64,000 bases of DNA from Favolaschia claudopus (GCA_037176885.1 JAWWNJ010000008.1:186001-250000); one strand, 5' to 3'; numbered from the stretch's first letter, positions 1-11,528 are shown. Notes: generated from the letters alone by a model not told the origin. A program made the numbers and translations.

Positions 1-950
1 GAAGGTGTAGCCAATGCGACGCCCTTGCGAACCCGATTTATCTCGAAATGAGAAAAACGATCCCAAGAGATCGCGCCCCTGGGAGCCGTCGAATGAAAAG
101 CGAGAATTACATCCAAAGCATAGTCGGAATAGGTCTCCACGATGTTGACCTGCTTCCCCGATGCGTTCCGCAAGGTGAGAACTCGACGAATACCAAAAAC
201 ATCGTCATAGTCTCGACTTGCTTCGAAGGAAAGATGATAGGCACAAACGTCGCGCATGAAGACCATAGCATCATCGGCGGATCCACGAGGGCAATAGAAG
301 TCCAAATCATTGGGCACAAAAGTCCCTTGGAGTATAGCAGCAATGACCGAGCCAGAAAGCCGTGTACCGGTCGCAGCGAGCAAAAGCTTGATGTCACCGT
401 ACGATAGGTGAAACAGGCCCAATGCATGGATAATCATGTACTGAGTCAAAAGTTGGCGTATGTGCAGGTCCGTTCCATCCAAAGCAGAAGTATTATATTG
501 AATAAGACGTCGAAAGACTGCGGCGACGCTTTTATGCTCGAGGGTGCCATTCGGATTAAAGCCTATATGACAGTCAGTAGTCGAATCAATAAAGAAATCA
601 GAGTAGTGCACTGAATGCTTACGATGGAGTTTAATGGATTGCATCGCCTGAGGTGCAGCTACTGCTCACGCCATCAACTTCTGAGCGAAACGAGCGAAAG
701 GAAAACTAACATTCAGAGTCAATGGGAGAGTCTACATATTTCTGCAGAAAGCGATGGACATTGCGACCAGCAATTCTACTGCGCAAGGATGTGGAAAAAA
801 GCTGCTTCCAGTCCATAAATTTCATGTAGGTTTCGATGCGGACAGTGTACAGAAGCTTCCCGATGGACACCTGCATCGCGGAAAGCTTGAAAGCATCAGG
901 GCCTATAGAACGTGAGCAACGTCCGCAAGGTTTGATACGCAGAACTGACG
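1..950 (-). CDS. Nucleotidyltransferase-like gene B, copy 1 (runs off left edge)
   Basis: Equivalent of 17363-18312 and identical to it in what I could compare. It holds the N-terminal and central exons of gene B. The C-terminal third would lie left of base 1, so whether this copy is intact cannot be judged. The full description is with the complete copy at 16862-18312. Confidence 0.7.
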
Positions 951-1077
951 CTGAAGGAGGTCCGCAGGCTCATGGGTGTCCGACATAATGGGAGAAAGAA
1001 ACAAAGCGAAGGTGCATATAGTCACTCTTATTACATAACGAGAATTTGTCAGATACGTAATTCCAATCGCGCGATTC

Positions 1078-2039
1078 TCAATCGGTAGAAATCTCCTTCT
1101 GAAGGAGCAATGCTACCAAAGAGACGATGAAGGGAATAAATATATATACAGAGAAAGATATGCAACTCACCAGGGCCGGCGATAACAGACCCAGGCACAA
1201 TGTGCAGCGGGTTTTCCGAATTTGACTGCACCAGTCTGACCTCAGACCCTTCAGCATTCTGCAGAACCATTTCACAGCGAATGCCGCTGCCCTCGAACAC
1301 AAACGCAGAGACTTGGTTACAGTATCCACATGCATAGTTCAGGTACTTGGCCACAGAAACGAATTCCCCCCTAGCACAATAAAAGTCGACGCGGTGCGAT
1401 AATGGACGGTGACCGAGCAGACAGTCCACAAATTCGCCGGAGACGACTGCCCCGGTCACTGAGTGGAGCAAGTATAAGTCGCCCATGTATAAACCGAACG
1501 ATTCAAGATTGCAGCTAATGTGATATTGAACCAGAAGACCGCGAAGTCGCTGATCATCTGGCGAAACGATGTAGTCCGAAACAGGAGGCAGCAGCGCGCG
1601 CATCAGATTGTTCATAACCAGCGGGTCCACACCACGATGTCGAGCAGGATTGAGTGCTACAAAACGGCAGTCAATCTCGCATTAGAGGATAAGCCAGAGA
1701 AGACAAGGAATTACGATGTGACATGAAATCATCTTGAATCTCCGGACGAAGTACTATGATAAAGCCGCATGAGCAGACGCGATTTTAGATAGAAAGAGAG
1801 AAAAGTTGCTCACCATCTTGTCGCAAAGTATCATCGAAACGCTTGCCCAACCAGACATGGACGTTACGGCCAGCCATACGAGTTATTGCTGATGTCTGAA
1901 ATAACTCGCTGTCATCCATACATCTTAAGTCTCGCTCCACGGCAGCACTCCAAAGCATCCGCTTAACGGAGTCCTGCATTGCAACTAAAGTTCTGAGGGA
2001 CATGGACGTTGAGAGTGACTTGAGAGAGATGATGATCAT
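1078..2039 (-). CDS. Nucleotidyltransferase-like gene A (short paralogue), copy 1
   Basis: Three exons, 1814-2039, 1171-1656 and 1078-1112, join in phase to 248 residues; introns are 1657-1813 and 1113-1170. It is clearly homologous to gene B: both have an IAGRNVH or MAGRNVH block near residue 55, then a segment LRxLLxQY, then SGxx..(V/L)DFYCxRG. In active nucleotidyltransferases the second block reads GS...DxD. Here it is SGE...RVDFYC, so the Ser and the first metal-binding Asp are missing and catalysis is unlikely. It ends before the C-terminal domain present in B. No function is known to me for this mushroom family. Confidence 0.7.
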
Positions 2040-2287
2040 TATTATGTAATCGATTCAATGGCCACCCCGCCAAACGAAGAGCGAGTGACGATTATCTGTC
2101 TGTATACTTCTGTATACTGCCACTGTAGTGACGATAGAACAATTAAAGGACAAAAAACGCGAAGACAAGGAAAAAGAAAAGGATACGATGAAGAGAAAGG
2201 ACGTGTGATAGAAAAGAAAAAGAAAAACAATAAGCTGACTCGGACCCCACTTTCCGTCCAATATACTGAGAGAGAAAGAATCGCGAC

Positions 2288-3494
2288 TTAGAATTCAACA
2301 TCCAGAGAACTAAGTCACCATCAGTCGGAAGTGGCTCGAATATAACAGGCGAAAAACTCACAATGAGCGACCGACCACAGCATCCGAATTATCAACAGGT
2401 CTCGCATAATCAGAGACTCGCTTTTCAAAGAAGTTGGTCTTTCCAGATAGAGAGATCATATCCATGAAATCAAAGGGATTCTGATCATGAAAGACCTTGC
2501 CAACACCAAAAGCCTGAAGCAACCAATCCGCCACGAAGCGCACATATTGAATCATGAGCTTAGGGTTCATGCCCAATAAGTGCACCGGTAACGCTTCTGC
2601 GAGAGATTAGCATCGTCAACAAGAGAAAACTGTCCTACCATACCTCTTACAAAGTCGCATTCAATTGCGACAGCGTCCTGCACGATGGCGATTATAACAT
2701 CGCGATGTGGACAGGAGAGGAGTAAGGAATGAATGAGAACCGCGAACTGAGTGTGCATAGCTTCATCTCTGCTTATGAGCTCGTTTGAGAAAGTAAGCCC
2801 CGGCATCAAGCCCCTCTTCTTGAGCCAGAAAATAGATGCAAAAGAAGCAGAGAAAAAAATTCCTTCCACCACAGTGAAAGCCACTATCCGCTCGCAAAAC
2901 GGCCGGTCAGCGCCGAGCCAACGCATGATCCACTGCGCCTTCCGACCAATGGACACTACAGTTTCCGAGGAATGGAACATCTTGTCCTTGAGTTGCGGGT
3001 CGCGGATATAGGTGTCAATTAGAAGAGAATAGGTTTCTGAATGAATGTTTTCCATCATTATCTGAAAGCCATAGAAGCAGCGGGCTTCAGCGGATTGAAT
3101 TTCCACCGCAAACCGCTGCACAAGATTTTCATTGACCATACCGTCTGCTGAAGCGAAGAACGCCAGAACGATAGTGATGAAATGTCTCTCATCGGCATTC
3201 AATTTCGTGTCCCAATCGACGAGATCATGAGAGAGATCCAGTTCTTCTACTGTCCAGAAGCAGCTCAAAGCCTGCTTGTACATATCCCAGATCTAAAGGC
3301 AGGAAAACGAGAGAGCTGACCAAAATGCGAGGGAGAGGGAACAAAAGCATACGCACTTGAGGGAAACGAAGAGGAAACAAGACGAAACGCTGATCATCGA
3401 GAGTGAGCAGCGGTTCATTGGAAGCCTCTAAGCGCTCATAAGGACAGAGAACAATGCCGCCGACGAACCTGCCTGGAAAGTAACCATAATGCAT
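2288..3494 (-). CDS. Ribonucleotide reductase small subunit (R2) paralogue, copy 1
   Basis: Class I R2 houses the di-iron/tyrosyl-radical centre needed to make deoxynucleotides. Four exons (3357-3494, 2644-3292, 2362-2596, 2288-2309) join in phase to 347 residues. All expected ligands are present: Asp96 (ASADG), Glu127 and His130 (ENIH), Glu189 (VVEGIFF), Glu223 and His226 (DEAMH), and the radical Tyr134 (HSETY). The tail, completed only by splicing a 52-nt intron, is SFSLDVEF, resembling the eukaryotic R1-binding tail FTLDADF. The sequence is otherwise divergent, so it is probably a paralogue rather than the housekeeping gene. The 5' end is uncertain. The first in-frame ATG (3492-3494) lies inside the terminal repeat of the KDZ transposon. 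The alternative is an upstream exon spliced to the TTTCCAG acceptor near 3475. Confidence 0.88.
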
Positions 3495-3590
3495 TACGGA
3501 CGGTCTATATCCCCGACCATAATGCAACACGGCCGATGATTCACCGTCCGGCCACTGTTACCCGTAATGCAATGCGGCCACAGGGCCAGG
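3484..3590 (+). repeat. KDZ left terminal inverted repeat (copy 1)
   Basis: Begins ccataatgca. Read inward it aligns with the reverse complement of 33262-33361: both have gaccataatgca about 30 bases in, and tacccgt followed by tgcaatgcg and ccacag about 75 bases in. The word ATAATGCA or GTAATGCA recurs at about 3487, 3519 and 3564, resembling transposase-binding repeats. No target-site duplication was recognised. Positions 3591-4035 behind it are subterminal DNA with no gene that I can support. Confidence 0.75.
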
Positions 3591-4035
3591 CCTGGTCCAT
3601 ATCAATCTGCCACCTTTTCCGCGGCATTGACGGCACATGCAGGTTTCCGCCGTTTTAGGCCCAATATGGAAGGATACCAGGGCAAACATCAAATCAATCA
3701 AATCACACGGGGTTTTTGCAAGAAAACGGCCCATATTGGACACTTAACCGGTGCTCAACCACTACTTACCATATTGAACCATCTCGGCTACTCTTCGGTC
3801 TTCTTTTGGGCTTCGGCTATTTCAATCCACCCCCACGTCATTGCGATTTCTGCTTCCGCTGTCAAACACTGTCAAAACGCGCCTCCGGCTACATCCGCCG
3901 TCCGCTGTCATACGTCATATCGGCCCTTTCCCGCTTTTTATTGCCCATTGCTTTCCCGCCTCGTCTCGCCCAATCACGAAGAATTAAACAGATCTATGGT
4001 GTTATTAGAGAGAATATACATCCAGTGCAATAACT

Positions 4036-7000
4036 CTACTCGTCGTCGTCGTCCTCATCGTCGGCGTCGCGTGGCACGTCATCATCCAATGGGATCACGA
4101 TCTCTACTCCTCCGTCAAGCTCCCGCGCACGAAACGCCCTTCCCTTTTCTCGAATGCCAGCCCACTTCCTCGTCAACATATTGGAGGTCATTATCCCCCG
4201 CTCTTCCTGCTCTGCCGCGTACGCCTCCAAACCCTCCACTAGCTCCGGATCAATACCCGCTGATCGCGCGCTCGCGCGCCCCGCCCATTTCTGTCGCATC
4301 GCATGGCCGTACTCAATCGTACGGCGCATCTCCTCCTCCACTAGCACCACATCCTCATCCCATCTCCGCATTCTCGCATACGCCTTGCACCATTCGACAC
4401 GGAGCGCTAAAATAAATAAACCCATCAAAACTTTGATCAGCAACTCCAAAAACTGCCTCGCACCTTCCACAAGATCAGCCTCCGTTGGATCAGAGGGCGT
4501 GTTGGTATACCATATCCACGACAACTTACGCCGTCCTTCTCCAGCGGCAACGACACCGAATACCGCCACACCACCCTCTTCAGCAATACCCTCGTAATCA
4601 TGAATCGATTGCCGTTGCTCTGCTTCCTCTGCAGTAAGCGCCCGCTCGTTCACCGCACGTACATCACCATCTTCCAGGACACGCAGCTCGCTTTCCCACA
4701 CACCATGCCCCTTGAGTTTTAAAAGAGCGTTCCGTGCATACTGATACCGTAACTTAGCTTTGTGAACCTTCAAATTTACTTGACGTAAAATTCCCTGGCC
4801 CCTTGTGAGCATCCGCTGCCCAGTACAGTGTCGAAGTCGGAATCGGTTGGTCATTGTTCGAGTTCGGAGGCCGCTGCGAAGCGCCTCCAGCGCCTCGCGT
4901 GCCTCCCCCGTTCGCAAAGTTGCCTCGAGGTCGGGTAATCCTAAGGCACACGCTCTCACGCGCTTATCGGTGTCGGCGATATCCGAGGGCATGAAAAGCC
5001 GGACTGATTCTGCCAAGCGATCGGCCTCAGAGTCCCAAATGGCTTGCTGAGTTGTTGTCAGAAATCGCCGCAAGTTGGGCATGTAAGTCCGCTGGAGCTT
5101 GCGAAAGGCCCGCAGCTCTTTCTGGAGTGTCGTTCGGCGCTTCAAGAAATCGACGGCCTGAACCTCGGTTGGATTGGCGACAGCCTTGACATCGATGGTA
5201 AGATGGCGCCTGTCAAATCGGTTACATCATCTGCCAGCCTGGCAAAAGAATTGGGCTCACTGCGTCTCCTCAATGCTCAAGCCCATGAGCACGAAGGTAC
5301 TAGGTGTGTCCTCCCGCTCAACCTCGACCCCCTCGCCATTCCGCAATAATTCTTCCTTCTCCAACTGCAAACGGATATCGCGCATAGACACAACTGCGGA
5401 TCAATCAGTTTGTAACTTAACAACCAATCTCATCTATCACGTACCTTTCTCCTTCAGCTCAAACGGCGATTCTACACCGTTTGTGTGCTGTCGGGACTCC
5501 CATTCGTGAACCCACTGCTTCCAGCCCTCCACCAATTCTGGCTCCTTCTCCCTCAACGCCTCATCGAACGCCTCAAAGGCATCTCGATGTACTTGCCCCT
5601 CTTTCACATTCTCCGCCATCCGCCTCGCCAAGATATCACGCCAAGACACTAGTCGCCGCCAGTTATGAAACGCAAACAGATCCTCCAAAGTCCCGAACCA
5701 AGATCCGGGCCCCATCAACTTGATTGACGCCGCGGCACCATTGGTGAATTCCCAGTTCTGTTCCACCGTTTCGCCGTGCGAGCGGCCCGCTCCCCACATA
5801 TAGTGAAAAGAGTAGGCCGAATGACATTGAGTTTGATGCGCTGGAAGATGAAAATTCGGTACTTTGAACCACACCTTCCCCTTGTCCGTCTTGAGATGCA
5901 TCGCCTCCGGCATCGCACGCATCCGCGACCAAAAATTCTTGCCGTATTGGCACGCGATGTCGTAGGACAAGATAAGATATAGGAAAATGAGGTGGAGTAG
6001 TCCCGAGAATAGCACGAAATCGACATTGCAGAATCTATATGCCTCATCAATCAGCAAACATCGGAAAGGAGCAGAAATTGAAGCCGAACCGTTCTCCCAC
6101 CTGCAGAGGGCCGAGGCCGTTCGGAATCCACATGTTATGCCGAGCACAAGTGACGCCAGCGATCCCAGTCGTTCGTAAGCCCTTGACACGCTTCTTGTTT
6201 GCCAGAAACATTGCCTGGAATCCAGAGCAGCTCGAGATCTCTTCCTCCGACACATGGGAGCGCAGATGCTTGCTGTATGCCGCCCAATTCACGAAATACC
6301 CACACCCGTCATGGAGAACGGGATCCTTCGCCTCCGACGATACATTGCGATTAACCATGCGGAAATTTGAGTCTTGGGCGAGAAACTGAAAATACTTGTA
6401 CCTGTAGCATTCGTCGTTAGCCACCTCATTCAGAAATCTAGATATGCACATTCTCAGCACTCACCGCAAGTCCTCGGGCATTACATCCCAATTGATCTTA
6501 TCCCAGCCAGGAGGCAGATTCATCCCCGCCTGCGGGCATGCACGACACCTTAAAGCGAGCTCCCCCTGGACCGTGCCCTTCACTCCAGACTCAGCGTGCC
6601 CTCGTCCCGCTCGCTTCATAATCAGCAGCGTTCGATATTGTCGTATGATGTGTCGAAAGGCACGGCGTCTATCCTGTCAGCGTACATGCGACTATAAGCA
6701 GCCACTCCCCCATTTTCATTTCAAGTAAACCCTGACTCACCGGCACAGAACTCAAGCCATCGTTGTTCGTTAAGAATTCCAATGAGCGCAGAAAATCGTG
6801 GGCAGTAACCTTGCCCACGCAGTTTAACAGTCGAAAAAAGCGAATTACGGCGAAGGTAGCAGCGGTCTGCGGGTCTCGCGCGGTTGCAGGCCACCAACAA
6901 ACCCGCATCAGCTGCTGCCGGTGCTCGACGTTCGCGTCGCAATTGCAGAAGTTTACGGAGACGTGCTGAATCCCGGTCATGTCGATGACCACAAAGTCTT

Positions 7001-7750
7001 TATGAGCGGCTTCCGCGTTAGGACAATGACTGCCGACCGGATGTCCGAGCTGGACGACGAGACCAAGAAATGACAGTGACCGCCTCTCAAAGCGGCGCCC
7101 ATTCCACTCCTATACATACTCAGCTCCTCAAACGTGCCTTCAATATAGTGACGAACATACCTGGATCCAATGGGTGGGAAGGGCGGCGTGCCGGTGAACC
7201 GTACATGATTTGCAAAACAACGATGGTCCAAAACAGAGCTGATTTTCGCATCGAAAGGTTGGATCCTTTGCCCCGCACCCCCCGCACGTCGAATAGATAG
7301 CAGAATACCCCCGCCCCTCCAGCCGAATCATCTCATCCAAATACTCGTCCTGGTGCTCGGCCCATGTCAACATAGGATAATCCTGATCATTATATTAGCT
7401 AGGACCTTGTGAAACCCACGAACACGCACCGAATTCTGATACACTCTTCTTTTCCCCGTGAGCACTATCCCGTCCGACTCAGCGCCTTGAACTTCCGCCA
7501 GCAGACTCGTGTCGCCAAGATCATAGCTAAAATCCATACTCTCGACCGCCGCATTTGTTCGCGGATCCTCCTCAGCATAGGAAACAGCGAGCGCCGGATC
7601 GGGGTGCACCTGATGAGCTGGCGCGGAGATGGTTCGCCCGTTTGCGGAGACAGAGACGACCTGACCAATATGAGGGTTGTGAATGTGCATCCGAGGTGCA
7701 GGCTCGCGAGCCCCGCCACGACTCCCCTTCAACGACTTTCTGCTACTCAT
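4036..7750 (-). CDS. KDZ-family transposase with CxC2-like cysteine cluster, copy 1
   Basis: DDE-type transposase that should cut and join the element ends. It is a multi-exon gene with ATG at 7748-7750 and stop at 4036-4038. In order it has a disordered N-terminus, then a zinc-binding CxC2-like cluster (CGGC, RC, CKSC, then HWIQEWNGRRFERRSL across an intron). The KDZ core follows: KYFQFLAQDSNFRM, SSCSGFQAMF, the catalytic-Asp motif SYDIACQYG, PNFHLPAHQTQCH, WGAGRSHGETVEQNW with the conserved Glu, and AAASIKLMGPGSW. The C-terminal region ends in LSWIWY and an acidic tail. Introns follow NS, HWIQ and LVE (e.g. GTGCGA...TTTTAG near 4400). No disabling change was seen, so it is probably functional. 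The 4678 substitution is silent. Confidence 0.92.
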
Positions 7751-7798
7751 GAGTACTGGCAAGAGATGTCAAGAAAATCACGTACATACCAAAGGCAG

Positions 7799-7834
7799 GA
7801 GTGAGCGACCGTATTGCAATACGGTCGCTCACTC
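7799..7834. promoter_or_regulatory. 36-bp perfect palindrome upstream of transposase
   Basis: Half-site gagtgagcgaccgtattg is followed directly by its exact reverse complement with no spacer. It lies 49 bp upstream of the transposase ATG, between that gene and the RING gene. It could be an operator-like dimer site controlling the transposase, or a cruciform. Identical in copy 2. Confidence 0.85.
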
Positions 7835-7919
7835 ATACGGAAGAGAGTCCGCGCTTACATAACTCCAATTCCCGCACACGATGACCAAAGACGAGCGAAA
7901 ACTATAGTATATATTGCAA

Positions 7920-8414
7920 CTAGGGAGACGACGAAACATAAAATGGAAGAGGGCACAAGGGGAACTCCAACCCTTCCCAACTGTAAGACACCCGGCTGAG
8001 ATCAACGCGAGCGACATAGTCCGCCTTGATTGCGTCCGCCGACGCCCAATCCCTCGTCGGGGCGCTGCGCATTATCCGCCCGCAATCTGGATACGGGCAA
8101 GCCCATTCACGCTCCAAGCGCAACCGGATGCAAACGAAACAGTAGCTGTGGCCACATCCGGCGCTAGCACGTTGTGTCAGTGAGGCTGATTAGCGTGGAA
8201 GAAGGAAAGGTACGACGTACAGCACTGGATGAGACTTCACGAGCTGACAAATTTGACATTTGTGCCCATTACGCGGTGCAGTAATGGGAGGTCGATGGTG
8301 CACAGTGACGTAGAGTGCGTCGGCAGTGAGGGAGGGATGACCGAAGCGTTTGCCTGCTGTATTATGCACACGAGGTACTGGTTTCCTCGGGGGTTTGGGC
8401 GGGACGCGAGCCAT
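7920..8414 (-). CDS. Small RING-finger protein carried by the KDZ element, copy 1
   Basis: Probable E3 ubiquitin ligase. Two exons, 8221-8414 and 7920-8163, are separated by a 57-nt intron (8164-8220) that splits the RING just after SHPVL. The RING reads CQIC, then CGHSYCFVC, then CPYPDC. The C-terminal tail carries VSYSWEGLEFP. Intron position, RING layout and this tail recur in the chromosomal RING genes at 36340-36982 and 37115-37849. The N-terminus is short, basic and Pro-rich. The ATG (8412-8414) falls in the first bases of a roughly 100-bp tandem repeat. Transcribed in the same direction as the transposase downstream. Confidence 0.8.
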
Positions 8415-8613
8415 GACGTTGAAGTGTCGCTCTAAAAGGTAGAAATTAGATTATGTGCCCGCTGTGAGACCGCAACACGTACTTAGCCTTAAAAACTCGA
8501 GAGGCTCCATGACGTCAAAGCGTCGCTCTAAAAGGTAGAAATTACATTATGTGCCCGCTGGAGACGCCTACGACCGCAACACGTACTTGGCCTGAAAAAC
8601 TCGAGAGGCTGGC
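8411..8613. repeat. Two-unit tandem repeat (about 96 and 107 bp) at RING gene start
   Basis: Units 8411-8506 and 8507-8613 both begin ccatgacgt and share gctctaaaaggtagaaatta, gcaacacgtactt and aaaactcgagaggct. They cover the 5' leader of the RING gene and duplicate its start-codon context. A regulatory role is possible but not shown. Confidence 0.85.
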
Positions 8614-10517
8614 GAGCCGTACCGGCCCTTTCTGCAGCACATTCAAATCAGAATTGGAATGTAAGGATAACAAATTGAAAACGCACTGAGCTTTGACTCT
8701 TCGTCGCCGTTATCCTCGTCTAAGCGCGAGGGATCGTGCCCTGAAGACCCCGATGTGCTTGCCATACCATAGACGTGAGGGGGGAGAAGGTGTCGAGGGA
8801 GACCTCCCGAGTTCCGGATTCCAGAGTGCAGATCAGCTGGTTCCCATGCGACAATCGCGCCAAGACCCCAAAGTTATTGCCGACGAGAGGATTGCATGTC
8901 TCCGGACTCCGTCGACACGTTGTTGTCAGTCCCGCTCTCGTTGAGACAAACCCAGGCAGAACTCAGAGAAACGAAGAAAAGAAGGGGACTGAGAGGAAAG
9001 CAAGAGGAAAGGAGACGAAGTGACGGATGGCTCGTGGCAACGAAGTTCTGATGCCAATATAGAACTCAACGCTCCCACACGGCGAATTTCCGCCGCTACT
9101 GCCGACACGATAGCACGATAGAACGGATTGAACGGATTGACATTTTTTGAGGTACAGCAGGACCCAGGTACTCATAACGTCCTCAGTTGGTGAATCAGAA
9201 CTCGGCGCTCTCTTTTGAGATCCAAGGCAAACATTAGCCATAACCAACAGATTTGACGATTCCTCGTACCGTTCCATTACTTGCCGCCGCTCTCTCTGCA
9301 ACTCGGACCGCATCTTGATCTCCAATGTGCGGAGACGTCGCAGAAGTCTCGCATAGCGCGAGTATTGAAGTGACACGAATTGTAGAGGCGCGGAGGGTAT
9401 CTGTCTTGCCAATCAGCCCGAGCTCACAAAGTTGTCACTAAGAACTCACCGGGTCCTCGCTGTCTAAAGTACGTACCATGCACCCCATTCTTGAGGCAAA
9501 AACAAAGTGGTTTGACGAGAGAAGATGAGGATCAAGGGCTTCGTCAGCCTTATGCGTAAGCCCGGACACGGCGGGCCGGGCGGTCCCGCTTCTCCGGTTT
9601 GAGTTGAAAATATTTCTACCGCCTTGTCTGGTAGCAGAGGACCCTGATAAAGCTGAAAGACGTATGCGGAACTACTCTGAGCAATGAGAACGGTTGTAAG
9701 AATCACAAAACTGGAAACACTGACCTCGCAAATGACGGTTTATTGGGCTTTAGCGGTGCTTGTGGGGATCTTGCTCAGTCTAAGATGCGTAAAACCAATG
9801 TTCGACACCCTCAATGAAAGCAGGGAGAAGTCTGAGAGTAACCTGTGCCTATTCCCTTCGATTTGTCCAAAAAGTTCAACGTTGCCGATTTTTTACCTGA
9901 GGTTGGAGTTGGTTCTTTAGTAGGAAAAACTAGTGTTTCGTCGAAACTTAGAGATTTCGAAAATATATCCCGAATTTCGTGCGTCGGACAGACCCAACAC
10001 CGACAAAACACACGATAATTGTCATGTAGGCAGTTTGCGAATCGCCTCAACGACTATTGAGAGATGGCCTTGCCGAGTGCTGAATGAATAAAGTTGGTGA
10101 TTTAATCTTGAGCTCAAGATAAAAGCTAGAAGCTCAGAACTGTATATTAGCGCGTCTATACCGTGTTAAAGCTCTAGCATACCTTTAACAGTGAACTTTG
10201 ACCAAGATTTACAATGTTTCGAAGACGGGAGGAGGGCATGGGTGTTTCAGCTGTTTCGGTGCGTACATTGGTGTTTTCGGCGGGAATTTGAAATATGTAG
10301 CTACCGTATACCCATACTACAAGTAGCGGAGACTCCGGGGGTCTAAGACGAAACGTACGAAGGAAAGCAAAGACCGTGTCGGAGCGCGTTTGACAAGTGA
10401 TTAGGCCCAGATAGGCAGGTGTCACGCTGTTACGGGGTGTCACTGCGGCGCTTCTTGGGCGCTTCCATTTTTCTGTTTTGCTCAAGAATGTGGAGGAAGG
10501 GTTCGAAAATCATGTAA
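8614..10517 (-). other. Element-internal region, possible unrecognised spliced gene
   Basis: About 1.9 kb without a convincing model. Minus-strand open segments at 8963-9412 (with the basic, helix-like stretch RYARLLRRLRTLEIKM), about 9480-9640 (Leu/Asp-rich) and 10174-10485 look partly coding, and plausible GT/AG sites lie between them. I could not join them confidently or recognise a domain. The stretch around 9921-10170 is AT-richer and has no open frame. Confidence 0.35.
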
Positions 10518-11528
10518 TTACGGCCAATCTGGTAGTGAACACTCGTTAGAATCCTCCTCCATCGCTATATGACCCCAACCGCCGACCCAAGTGCCACCCC
10601 AGGTATTATTCAAGCCCCACCCCACCGGAACCCCACCACCATTCCACGAATTCTGTTGTTGACCCCACCCTCCCCCCCACGTATTGTGGTGTTGACCCCA
10701 ACCGCCTCCGTCGTCCATCGAATCAGGGGAAGGGCTGCGAGCCCGCGGATCGGCAGCCGTACCCCAATTCTGCACCTCATCCGTCATTGCCCCAAGCCAC
10801 GCTGCCAAAAAGTCATCTCTTGAAATATCAGAACCTAAAGATTATATGGGTGAGGACAGCTGTGAAGCATTCAAAGCACCACTTACTGTATCTTCGCGCT
10901 TCCCGTTCCGCGAGACCAATTTTCGCGTACTTCCGAGCAGCGGCGGCAGCGGTGATGCCCTCTTGCTGACGAGTGCGCATCAAGAATGTGGCGTGAGAGG
11001 CAGCTGCAAGAACGTGAGTTTGATAGACATAGGAATAATAATTAAAGACATACCAAGTGAGCCAAACAGCATTCTGCGAGCACGTTGGAAATCTGCCGTC
11101 TCTGCGGCGCGGTCGGGATGTGAATGCGGCAGAAACGGATATCGACGGCGAAAGAGGTATTTGTAGTAATAGCCTTCCTCGTAGGACTGCTCATACAGAT
11201 CTTCAATAGACCTAGGCCACCAGAGAGATTTTCGGGGCAGTGAGTAAATCGACTCCGACTCGTGCACATACGCCGGCAGCGGGAGTCCCTGATCTTGCAG
11301 CTCTTCGAGAATATGCTGCTCAGCCATTGCAGCGTCCACTCGAGGACCGGCCCATGGCGGACCCCAAGGCTCGCCCCAGCTTTTCCCTTTCCCGCGCACG
11401 CTGAATTCAGGTGGGATACCGGTCTTCTCCCAGCCCCAGAGTTTAAGTAGCCCTGCGAAGCTAGGTTCCCGAGGTGCTGGGGCATCGTAGCTGTGGTGGG
11501 CCTGGAGGTAACGGGCGTGCATGGACAT
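10518..11528 (-). CDS. Unknown protein with Trp/Gly-rich tail, copy 1 (intact)
   Basis: Three exons, 11054-11528, 10887-11003 and 10518-10834, join in phase to 302 residues (introns 50 and 52 nt). The start is ATG 11526-11528. The body is rich in Trp, Tyr and acidic residues (GEPWGPPWAGPR, EELQDQGLPLPAY, DLYEQSYEEGYYYKYL) followed by HSHPDRAAETADFQRARR, which recalls the start of a J-like helix without a complete domain. The last 60 residues are a W/G repeat of the type GGGWGQ, NTWGG, GGWGH. It resembles conserved agaricomycete proteins of unknown function. Divergent from the RNase H1-N gene, with 64 bp between the start codons. Confidence 0.75.

Noticed and set aside
1049..1630. Single-exon 193-residue frame for gene A
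   Set aside because: It begins at a GTG and reads through a typical GTGAGT...GGTAG intron; the three-exon model is in phase and agrees with its paralogue B.
3567..4415. 282-codon plus-strand open frame
   Set aside because: Antisense to the KDZ subterminal region and transposase C-terminus; basic, low-complexity composition and no domain.
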